Part shown: in pieces, positions 48,878 to 55,009 of the stretch
Layout of the letters: the number at the start of each line of letters is the position of its first letter
How positions within the stretch are numbered: position 1 is the first letter of the stretch
From: JAXGOI01 sp040767605
GTDB lineage: Bacteria; Bacillota; Dehalobacteriia; UBA4068
Assembly (NCBI GenBank): GCA_040767605.1
Contig: JAXGOI010000001.1
Location: forward strand, 1,240,001-1,304,000
Direction of reading: 5' to 3'
Length of the DNA stretch: 64,000 nucleotides
Notes under the pieces: model-generated
What the model was told of the DNA's origin: nothing
The model's input: the letters and a program-made list of their open reading frames with translations, nothing else
The model's database searches: none
Translations under genes and position numbers: made by a program

Positions 48878-49116
48878 ATTAACCTCCGGCCTTTTTTATG
48901 CTTATGCCCTAGTTTATTGCTATACCCAGGGCACTATTAATTTTACAGCCTAAATAAATAAAAAACAAGTTAAAAGGGTAGGTAAAAAATAAAAATATTC
49001 TCTCAATAGGTATCTGAAAGGGTTTTTCCTTTAAGCTGCGAATTATATTAATTAATATGTGAAATACTAAGAGTTGGGTCTAAGGCGGGTATTTGCTCCG
49101 GGCAGGGGGGGAAGAA

Positions 49117-49881
49117 ATGGAAATTAAGCTTAGCAATCGTTTAAACGCTGTTGCCGGCCTGGTTTTGCCGGGCAAAGCCGCCGCGGATATCGGCACAGAC
49201 CATGCCTACCTTGCCGTATATTTAATTATTAACGGTATTTGCCCTATGGTAGTGGCCTCAGACAGAGTAAGGGGCCCCTTAGCCTCCGCCAGCCAGCTGG
49301 TGGATTTACTTTCCCTAAATAAGCAAATCCATGTCCGTTTTGGGGAGGGGTTAAAGGTTCTTGCCCCCGGAGAAGTTAAAACCATTTGTATGGCCGGCAT
49401 GGGGGGCTATACAATGAAGGATATTTTAGAAACCTCCCCCAAAATAGTTGCGGAAACCCAGCGCCTGGTATTGCAGCCCCAAAGCAATATTCCTGTTTTG
49501 CGTAAATTTCTAATGGATAGCGGCTGGAGGCTGGTAAAAGAAGAAATAGCCTATGATAACGGTTTTTATTATGAAATATTAGCGGCCGAAAAAGGGCAGA
49601 TGGATTTAAGCCCTGAGCAATTGGAGTTTGGCCCTATGCTTTTAGCCTCTGCTCACCCTTTGCTTAAGCCGTACCTTAGCCAAAAAAGAGCTGATTTAGC
49701 CAGCCTTATTGGAGGCCTTGCCTCCAGCAAAGGCCCCGGGGTGGAAAAGCGCCTTAATGAGCTTACTGCCGCCGCCGGGAGAATAGATAAAATTTTGAAT
49801 TCATTAGCGAAAACAGAACCAAAAACAGAACCGAAAACAGAACCAAAAACAGAACCGAAAACGGGAAAAGAAAAGGCTTAA
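49117..49881 (+). CDS. trmK: tRNA (adenine(22)-N(1))-methyltransferase TrmK
   Basis: TrmK (254 aa) methylates A22 of tRNAs using SAM. The SAM-binding region AADIGTDHAYLAVYL and the MAGMGGYTMKDIL and VLQPQSNIPVLRKFL motifs are diagnostic. A coiled C-terminal region ends in four KTEP repeats encoded by a 12-bp tandem repeat. The stop codon lies inside the loop of a terminator hairpin. ATG 49117 follows GGGGGG. In many Bacillota it follows rpoD and precedes a Nif3/YqfO gene; here it follows an accessory block and that gene is missing. Confidence 0.93.
   Translation: MEIKLSNRLNAVAGLVLPGKAAADIGTDHAYLAVYLIINGICPMVVASDRVRGPLASASQLVDLLSLNKQIHVRFGEGLKVLAPGEVKTICMAGMGGYTMKDILETSPKIVAETQRLVLQPQSNIPVLRKFLMDSGWRLVKEEIAYDNGFYYEILAAEKGQMDLSPEQLEFGPMLLASAHPLLKPYLSQKRADLASLIGGLASSKGPGVEKRLNELTAAAGRIDKILNSLAKTEPKTEPKTEPKTEPKTGKEKA
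49810..49857 (+). repeat. 12-bp coding tandem repeat, 4 units, at the trmK 3' end
   Basis: AAAACAGAACCA and AAAACAGAACCG alternate twice (49810-49857), then a partial AAAACGG. Encodes (K-T-E-P) repeats in TrmK. A multiple of three, so unit-number changes would keep the frame. Confidence 0.9.
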
Positions 49882-49895
49882 GCCTTTTCTTTTTC
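49866..49895 (+). terminator. Terminator overlapping the trmK stop codon
   Basis: AAAAGAAAAGGC (49866-49877) pairs with GCCTTTTCTTTT (49882-49893), loop TTAA containing the TAA stop (49879-49881), followed by TCTTG. Confidence 0.85.
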
Positions 49896-49947
49896 TTGCA
49901 TTTTTAGGGGTTAATCCTTTAGAGGGCTGGCCAAAAGGAGGAATATA

Positions 49948-50679
49948 ATGCTGAATTTATTATTTAAACTGCAAAACTTAGAAAGCGAGGAAAGATATTG
50001 GCGGGAAAAGCAAAAAAACACATCCCTATTAGGCCAATTAAGAGAGCTTAAAAGTGCTTATCAGCAGCAAAGTGCAAAGTATGTGCAATTAGAGGGCAAT
50101 AATAAAAATCTGGAGGCGGAATTAAAGCATCAGAGAAGTCAGGCTATGCAAATTAGGGAACAGCTGGCTAAAGAGGAAAGAGAGCTCTATGAAGGGGCCA
50201 TGAACAATGCTAAAATTATAGCCGCAAAAGAGCAGCAAATTAAAGGCCTCTCCCAGAAAATAGGCGCTTTGGAAGAAGAAATAATAAAAAATGCCGAAGA
50301 TTTACGCTGCCGCCAAATGGAGGCCTCCCATTTATATGATGTATTAAGTAAAACAGCGGCGGAATTTGAAGCAATTAAAGAAAATTACCTGGCGGAAAAA
50401 AATACCCTTGAAGAAAAACAAGCTGTTTTAGCTAAAGAAAAGGCAGAGCTTTTAAGCCGAATAGACAAGCTTTGGCTGGATTGGTATTATAGCCGGATTT
50501 GGGATTATGCCGGCTTTCCTGTTGCCCGTTTAGAAAGGGGCAATACTTGCAGCCGCTGCCATACCATGCATACTAATAATCAGGCCCGTAAAATTACCCT
50601 GCAGGAGATTAAAGACCCCAGTATGCTTATTTTCTGCGAAAAGTGCGGGCGGGCAATGTTTTATGAGGAAGAGGAATAA
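49948..50679 (+). CDS. Coiled-coil protein with C-terminal C4 zinc ribbon
   Basis: A 243-aa protein. Residues about 15-190 are a charged coiled coil (NKNLEAELKHQRSQAMQI, EERELYEGAMNNAKIIAAKE). The C-terminus carries a zinc ribbon with CSRCHTMH and FCEKCGR (four cysteines). Orthologues with this architecture are commonly found with trmK and the Nif3-like gene and upstream of rnpB in Bacillota; the biochemical role is not known. Shine-Dalgarno AAAGGAGGA. Confidence 0.85.
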   Translation: MLNLLFKLQNLESEERYWREKQKNTSLLGQLRELKSAYQQQSAKYVQLEGNNKNLEAELKHQRSQAMQIREQLAKEERELYEGAMNNAKIIAAKEQQIKGLSQKIGALEEEIIKNAEDLRCRQMEASHLYDVLSKTAAEFEAIKENYLAEKNTLEEKQAVLAKEKAELLSRIDKLWLDWYYSRIWDYAGFPVARLERGNTCSRCHTMHTNNQARKITLQEIKDPSMLIFCEKCGRAMFYEEEE

Positions 50680-50716
50680 AGCTAAAAAACGGCCTGATAA
50701 AAGAGAGATAAAGGAA

Positions 50717-50745
50717 TTGCTAAAAAGCTGTTCAGATGCTATAAT
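50717..50745 (+). promoter_or_regulatory. Sigma-A promoter of rnpB
   Basis: -35 TTGCTA (50717-50722), 17-nt spacer, -10 TATAAT (50740-50745), placing the start a few bases before the P1 stem at 50756. Confidence 0.85.
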
Positions 50746-50755
50746 AAATAGCCAA

Positions 50756-51132
50756 GCTGTACTTGAAGTTGAGTAAGCCAGATGAACGCAGGCATATGCC
50801 GGAAGGCTGTGTCTGAGGAAAGTCCGGGCTCCCCAGGGCAGGATGCCGGCTAACGGCCGGTGAGGGTGACCTTAAGGATAGTGCCACAGAAATGCAAACC
50901 GCCGGGGTTTTTACCCGGGCAAGGATGGAACGGTGCGGTAAGAGCGCACCAGCGGGCAGGAGACTGCCCGGCTAGGCAAACCCCATTCGGAGCAAGACCT
51001 AATAGGGAAACATCAGGGGTGGCCCGCCCCGTTTCCGGGTATGGTCGCTAAATGCTTTTGGCAACAAAAGCAGTAGATAGATGTTCATCAAATACAGAAC
51101 CCGGCTTAAAGACTTGCTCAGCTTTGTACGGC
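50756..51132 (+). ncRNA. rnpB: RNase P RNA (class A)
   Basis: Catalytic RNA that matures tRNA 5' ends. The outer P1 stem pairs GCTGTAC (50756-50762) with GTACGGC (51126-51132), and GAGTAAG pairs with CTTGCTC. Universally conserved blocks are GAGGAAAGTCCGGGCTCC near 50817, GTAGATAGATG near 51073 and ACAGAACCCGGCTTA near 51094. The size (about 377 nt) and layout fit bacterial class A. The ends are set by P1 and the terminator and are accurate to a few bases. Small reading frames inside it are spurious. Confidence 0.95.
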
Positions 51133-51133
51133 T

Positions 51134-51165
51134 AAGGCCCGGGTAGGCCCGGGCCTTATTATTTT
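51134..51165 (+). terminator. Terminator after rnpB
   Basis: AAGGCCCGGG (51134-51143) pairs with CCCGGGCCTT (51148-51157), loop TAGG, followed by ATTATTTT. Its T-run merges into the 14-bp repeat array. Confidence 0.93.
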
Positions 51166-51244
51166 GCTTAAGTAATTTTATTTAGGTAATTTTGCATAGG
51201 TGTTTTTACTTAGGTGATTTTGTTTATGTGATTTTGCTCAGTTA
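51161..51244. repeat. 14-bp tandem repeat, 6 units, after rnpB
   Basis: Six head-to-tail units with consensus ATTTTGCTTAGGTG: 51161-51174, 51175-51188, 51189-51202, 51203-51216, 51217-51230 and 51231-51244. Units differ from the consensus at one to four positions, and the period never slips. It occupies the whole spacer between the rnpB terminator and the next ribosome binding site. Confidence 0.9.
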
Positions 51245-51266
51245 ATAATTTTTGGGAGGCCGCAAG

Positions 51267-51638
51267 ATGAAAAAGCTTTTTGCAAAAATAAAGGAATATG
51301 TAAAAATGACTGAGGAATTATCTTTTAATGAGTTTTCTGAGTACTATCAGGAGGTAATTTCCTTTTTGCAAAGCGAATATCAGGATTTAAATGAGGAAGA
51401 TTTACTTAAAGCCCAGGGTATTTGCGGTATTATTTCTTCAAATGCTCAGGCAAGGGCGGCAAAAAAAGATTCCAACCGCAAAAAATTTCAAAAGATGGGG
51501 GAAAAGGCCGGCTTTTGGGAGGGCTCAATTAAAATGCGCCTGGCAAAATCCGGTTTAAGCCCTGCGGAAATAGATAAAAAACAGGCGGAGCTTTGGCAGG
51601 AAGATAATGATAATGCCCCCTCCCTAAATGAGGATTAA
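51267..51638 (+). CDS. Hypothetical protein between rnpB and trmB
   Basis: Not recognised. A 123-aa mostly helical, charged, soluble protein: MKKLFAKIKEYVKMTEELSF, a YQDLNEEDLLKAQGICGIIS segment, then a lysine-rich helix and a C-terminal ALSPAEIDKK-like SGLSPAEIDKKQAELW. No signal peptide or membrane segment. ATG 51267 follows GGGAGG with good spacing; an in-frame upstream GTG-like start at 51252 lies within it. Possibly co-transcribed with trmB 59 nt downstream. Confidence 0.7.
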   Translation: MKKLFAKIKEYVKMTEELSFNEFSEYYQEVISFLQSEYQDLNEEDLLKAQGICGIISSNAQARAAKKDSNRKKFQKMGEKAGFWEGSIKMRLAKSGLSPAEIDKKQAELWQEDNDNAPSLNED

Positions 51639-51697
51639 GAGCCAAGTATTTAAAAATTCAATAAAAATGAATTTCCCTATAAAAGGGGAGGATTAAT

Positions 51698-52333
51698 TTG
51701 CGCCTGAGAAGAAACCCTAAAGCCAGGGAAGAAATTATGGCCAGTGCAATACTGGCTAAAGAGCCTTTAAATTTAAAGGGCCAATGGCGGCGGGAATTAA
51801 AATTACCCCCGGAGGCCGGGCTTAATTTAGAAATCGGCATGGGGCGTGGTAATTTTATAGTTAAGGCTGCGGAGCAAATCCCTCATGAGGCCTGGCTGGG
51901 TTTGGAGTTTCGGGAAGAAATGATTGCCTATGCCATTTTACGCCTAGAGGGGAAAGAGCTTAGTAATTTGCGCTTTATCTGGCAAAATGCCCTGCTTATA
52001 GAAGAGCTTTTTGCCCCGGGGGAAATCAGCAATTTATACTTAAATTTTTCAGACCCCTGGCCCAAGGCCCGCCACAGTAAGCGGAGGCTTACCCATAAAA
52101 ATTTTCTTAATCTCTATAGGGGGGTTTTAGCCCCGGAGGGGTATATTCTTTTTAAAACCGATAATTTAGATTTTTTTAAGTGGTCTAAAATAAGCTTTAG
52201 TGAGGAAGGCTGGGTTATTGAGGAAGAGGATGAAAATTCCCCTCCGCAGCCTTTGGGGCTTATTACGGAGTATGAAATGCGTTACAGAAGGCTGGGGCAG
52301 CCTATATATTATTTAAAACTAAAACAGGGTTAA
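51698..52333 (+). CDS. trmB: tRNA (guanine(46)-N(7))-methyltransferase TrmB
   Basis: TrmB (211 aa) makes m7G46 in tRNA variable loops. The SAM motif LEIGMGRGNFIVKAAEQ, the NFSDPWPKARHSKRRL signature and the catalytic-site FLNLYRGVLAPEG region are present. TTG start with GGGGAGG upstream. Confidence 0.95.
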   Translation: MRLRRNPKAREEIMASAILAKEPLNLKGQWRRELKLPPEAGLNLEIGMGRGNFIVKAAEQIPHEAWLGLEFREEMIAYAILRLEGKELSNLRFIWQNALLIEELFAPGEISNLYLNFSDPWPKARHSKRRLTHKNFLNLYRGVLAPEGYILFKTDNLDFFKWSKISFSEEGWVIEEEDENSPPQPLGLITEYEMRYRRLGQPIYYLKLKQG

Positions 52334-52334
52334 T

Positions 52335-52361
52335 ACCCCGGCTAAAATAAAGCTGGGTTTT
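52335..52361 (+). terminator. Weak terminator between trmB and thrC
   Basis: CCCGGCT (52337-52343, one GU pair) with AGCTGGG (52351-52357), followed by TTTTC. The thrC ribosome binding site starts soon after, so read-through is likely. Confidence 0.45.
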
Positions 52362-52387
52362 CGGGGAAGGGAGAGTAAAGAAGGATT

Positions 52388-53863
52388 ATGAATTATATCA
52401 GCACCAGAGATAATTACCCTGCCAGCAGGGCTTCAGAAGCTATTTGCCTGGGGATGGTCCCCGGCGGCGGCCTCTTTGTGCCGGATAGCTTCCCCTCTTA
52501 TTTGCCGGAAAATTTAGCGCAGCTATCCTACAGGGAGCTGGCTTGTGATATTCTCGGCCTATATTTAGATGATTATTCATCTGAGGAAATCAGCCTGATG
52601 GTGGATAATGCCTATTACAGCGGCAGCTTCCCCCAAAGCGTAGCGCCCCTTGTTAAAGCCGGGGAGCATAATATTCTGGAGCTTTGGCATGGCCCCACGG
52701 CGGCCTTTAAAGATATGGCTCTGCAAATAATGCCCTATGAATTGGCGGCGGCAGTAGCAAAAAGCGGGGATCAAAAAGAAACGGTTATTTTAGTGGCTAC
52801 CTCCGGGGATACCGGTAAAGCCGCTTTAGAGGGCTTTAAAGATGTTCCCGGGGTGAGAATTATTGTCTTTTATCCGGATCAGGGCGTAAGCCCTATTCAG
52901 GAACGGCAAATGCTTGTTACAGAAGGCAATAATACCCATGTTGTGGCGGTAGAGGGGAATTTTGATCATTGTCAGACGGCGGTTAAAGGCATTTTTGGTG
53001 ATGAGGAATTAAAAGCCCAAATGAAAGCCAAAGGGAAAAGCTTTTCTTCGGCTAATTCCATAAATTGGGGCAGGCTTTTGCCGCAAATTGTGTACTATTT
53101 TTATGGCTACGGGCAAATGGTAGCCCAAAACAGGCTTAAAATGGGGGATGAAATTAATGTTTGTGTGCCCACCGGCAATTTTGGGAATATTTTAGCCGCC
53201 TATTATGCCAAAAGAATGGGCCTGCCTATTGCAAAGCTTATTTGCGCCTCCAATAAAAATAATGTTTTAACCGAGACTATAAAAAGCGGTATTTATGATA
53301 CCCGGAGGGAATTTTATAAAACCAACAGCCCCTCTATGGATATTCTTATTTCCAGCAATTTTGAGCGCTTTTTCTTTGAAATGGCCGGCAGAAACGGAGA
53401 AATTTGCGCCCGGGCCTTTGAACAGCTTTCCCAAGAGGGGTATTTTAAAAATTCCGATGCCCATGAGGCCTGGAAGGGCTTTTTAGAGGCAGGCTTTGCC
53501 GATGATAATGAAGGGGCCAAGGCTATTGCCGCCCTCTGGCAGGAGGAGGGCTATTTATTGGACCCTCACACATCCATAGCTATTGCGGTGGAAAGGGCTT
53601 ATAAGGCAAAAAGCGGGGATAAGCGCCCCACTCTTACCGCTTCTACCGCTAACCCCTATAAATTCCCGGCCGCCGTTTTAGAGGCCTTGGATGAGGATAT
53701 TAGCAGCTTGGATGAACAGGCCCTTTTGGCAAGGCTTTCCGCTTTAACAAAAACAGAAATTCACCCCGGCCTTTGTAATTTAGAGGAAAAGCAAATCCGC
53801 CATAACCGGCGGATTAAGCGGGAAGAAATAGCCCAGGTGGTAAAAGAGCTTTGCGGTATTTAA
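52388..53863 (+). CDS. thrC: Threonine synthase
   Basis: ThrC (491 aa) converts O-phospho-L-homoserine to L-threonine with PLP. The PLP lysine is K108 in HGPTAAFKDMALQ; YISTRDNYPASRASEAI at the N-terminus and LVATSGDTGKAALEGF are typical of the longer (fungal/E. coli-like) subgroup. SANSINWGRLLPQIVYY is also diagnostic. No thrA or thrB adjacent. Confidence 0.96.
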   Translation: MNYISTRDNYPASRASEAICLGMVPGGGLFVPDSFPSYLPENLAQLSYRELACDILGLYLDDYSSEEISLMVDNAYYSGSFPQSVAPLVKAGEHNILELWHGPTAAFKDMALQIMPYELAAAVAKSGDQKETVILVATSGDTGKAALEGFKDVPGVRIIVFYPDQGVSPIQERQMLVTEGNNTHVVAVEGNFDHCQTAVKGIFGDEELKAQMKAKGKSFSSANSINWGRLLPQIVYYFYGYGQMVAQNRLKMGDEINVCVPTGNFGNILAAYYAKRMGLPIAKLICASNKNNVLTETIKSGIYDTRREFYKTNSPSMDILISSNFERFFFEMAGRNGEICARAFEQLSQEGYFKNSDAHEAWKGFLEAGFADDNEGAKAIAALWQEEGYLLDPHTSIAIAVERAYKAKSGDKRPTLTASTANPYKFPAAVLEALDEDISSLDEQALLARLSALTKTEIHPGLCNLEEKQIRHNRRIKREEIAQVVKELCGI

Positions 53864-53909
53864 AACGCCTTTTAGAAAGCCTTTACTTTGTGGCTTTTTA
53901 AAGTAGAAT

Positions 53910-53993
53910 AAATAAGATAAAATAAATAAGATAAAAGAAATAAGATAAAAGAAATAAAATAAAAGAAATAAAATAAAAGAAATAAGATAAAAA
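53910..53993. repeat. 14-bp tandem repeat, 6 units, after thrC
   Basis: Six uninterrupted units of AAATAARATAAAAG: 53910-53923, 53924-53937, 53938-53951, 53952-53965, 53966-53979 and 53980-53993. Units 2 and 3 are identical, as are units 4 and 5; the others differ at one or two positions. Lies between thrC and the shared terminator. Confidence 0.93.
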
Positions 53994-53998
53994 AATTA

Positions 53999-54022
53999 AA
54001 AAGCAGCCCGAAGGCTGCTTTT
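53999..54022. terminator. Bidirectional terminator between thrC and the zinc-ribbon gene
   Basis: AAAAGCAGCC (53999-54008) pairs with GGCTGCTTTT (54013-54022), loop CGAA. The A-rich left flank gives a U-run on the minus strand as well, so it can serve both convergent genes. Confidence 0.9.
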
Positions 54023-54050
54023 AGTTCTGCTTATTTATTAAAACTTAGTT

Positions 54051-54341
54051 TTAATATTCCTCTTTGGATTTCTGGTAGCAATCCCGGCAATAAACGGGAC
54101 GGTCTTCCGTAGGACGGAAGGGCACTTGGGTTTCTACACCGCAGCTGGCACAAACAACATTAAAAAGTTCTCTTTCTCCGCGAGAGCTGTTCCGCTGACG
54201 CTTACGATTAGCGCGGCATTCCGGGCAGCGGGCTGGGTCGTTTTGGAAACCTTTTTCGGCATAAAACTCTTGCTCAGAGGCAGTAAAGGGGAATTCGGCA
54301 CCACATTCTTTACATACTAAAACTCTGTCTTCAAAGGCCAT
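54051..54341 (-). CDS. Zinc-ribbon protein with two CxxC-CxxC units
   Basis: A 96-aa protein with eight cysteines in four CxxC pairs: CKEC (10-13), CPEC (39-42), CASC (about 64-67) and CRDC (about 85-88). The first half resembles the zf-trcl probable zinc-ribbon family; the second half has VPFRPTEDRPVYCRDCY, a CxxC-type zinc-binding end often seen in Bacillota. It may bind nucleic acid or protein; function unknown. AGGAGG precedes the ATG on the minus strand. Confidence 0.75.
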   Translation of the reverse strand: MAFEDRVLVCKECGAEFPFTASEQEFYAEKGFQNDPARCPECRANRKRQRNSSRGERELFNVVCASCGVETQVPFRPTEDRPVYCRDCYQKSKEEY

Positions 54342-54455
54342 TATAGGTCCTCCTTCTTTGGATTTTCCCTAATGTTCAACCCCGGGGACAATCCAAAGCT
54401 CTGGTCCGGATGGACAAAGGGGGCCTCGCGGGAAAAAAAACATTTAGGTAATGCT

Positions 54456-54484
54456 ATTATATTTCTATTTGTCATAAAAATCAA
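54456..54484 (-). promoter_or_regulatory. Minus-strand promoter of the zinc-ribbon gene
   Basis: On the minus strand: -35 TTGATT (54484-54479), 17-nt spacer, -10 TATAAT (54461-54456). Leaves a leader of about 105 nt. Confidence 0.75.
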
Positions 54485-54606
54485 GCAATAATTTTTAAAT
54501 TAGCAAATTTTCGCCAAATGTATGCTTTAGAGAGGGTTTTTCAGCTAAAAATATAATTTGCCAAATGGCGAAACAGCTTAAAAACAAAAAACTTTTTTTA
54601 AATGCC

Positions 54607-54635
54607 TTGTAAAAAGAATTACCCCATGATATAAT
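54607..54635 (+). promoter_or_regulatory. Sigma-A promoter of the cold-shock gene
   Basis: -35 TTGTAA (54607-54612), 17-nt spacer, -10 TATAAT (54630-54635). The mRNA leader is short (about 25-30 nt), unlike the long leader of E. coli cspA. Confidence 0.82.
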
Positions 54636-54668
54636 ACTAAAGCTTATATTATTTTTAGGAGGTACCAC

Positions 54669-54866
54669 ATGAACGGCAAAGTTAAATGGTTTAATGCGGA
54701 AAAGGGTTTCGGTTTTATTGAAAGAGATGGCGGCGAGGATGTATTTGTGCATTTTTCCGCAATCCAGGGCGATGGCTTTAAAACCCTTGACGAAGGCCAA
54801 AGTGTTGAGTTTGATGTAGTTGACGGCCCCCGCGGTCCGCAGGCAGCCAATGTCTTTAAGATGTAA
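54669..54866 (+). CDS. cspA: Cold-shock-domain protein
   Basis: Single cold-shock OB domain (65 aa) binding single-stranded RNA or DNA. RNP1 is KGFGFIERD and RNP2 is DVFVHFSAI; the start MNGKVKWFNAEKGFG is classical. TAGGAGGT lies upstream. Own promoter and terminator. Whether it is cold-induced cannot be judged. Confidence 0.96.
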   Translation: MNGKVKWFNAEKGFGFIERDGGEDVFVHFSAIQGDGFKTLDEGQSVEFDVVDGPRGPQAANVFKM

Positions 54867-54885
54867 TCACTCATACCTAGACCTT

Positions 54886-54922
54886 AAAGCCTTGTTCCGA
54901 GTATTCGGAGCAAGGCTTTTTT
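54886..54922 (+). terminator. Terminator after the cold-shock gene
   Basis: AAAGCCTTGTTCCGA (54886-54900) pairs with TCGGAGCAAGGCTTT (54905-54919), one GU pair, followed by TTT. Confidence 0.95.
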
Positions 54923-54936
54923 ATTATAATATTAAG

Positions 54937-54967
54937 CCGGATAATAATGGTTATTTATATTATCCGG
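54937..54967. promoter_or_regulatory. Inverted repeat in the uvrB promoter region
   Basis: CCGGATAATA (54937-54946) and TATTATCCGG (54958-54967) form a perfect 10-bp inverted repeat with an 11-nt centre. It covers the expected -35 of a promoter whose -10 TATAAT is at 54978-54983. It does not match the Gram-positive LexA box. Candidate operator. Confidence 0.55.
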
Positions 54968-55009
54968 TTTGTTATGATATAATAAACCTATGTTAGCAGG
55001 AGGTAGTTT

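Larger units (their letters stand above)
54342..54668. other. Divergent intergenic region, zinc-ribbon gene / cold-shock gene
   Basis: Gene-free 327 nt with a divergent promoter on each side. It also carries an inverted repeat TTTTCGCCA (54507-54515) / TGGCGAAA (54566-54573) and the direct repeat GCCAAATG (54512-54519, 54560-54567). Confidence 0.6.

Noticed and set aside
50860..51051. Small frame inside the RNase P RNA
   Set aside because: The sequence is conserved RNA structure, without a ribosome binding site.
51161..51244. CRISPR-like interpretation of the 14-bp arrays
   Set aside because: Units are too short, contiguous and lack spacers; no cas genes are nearby.
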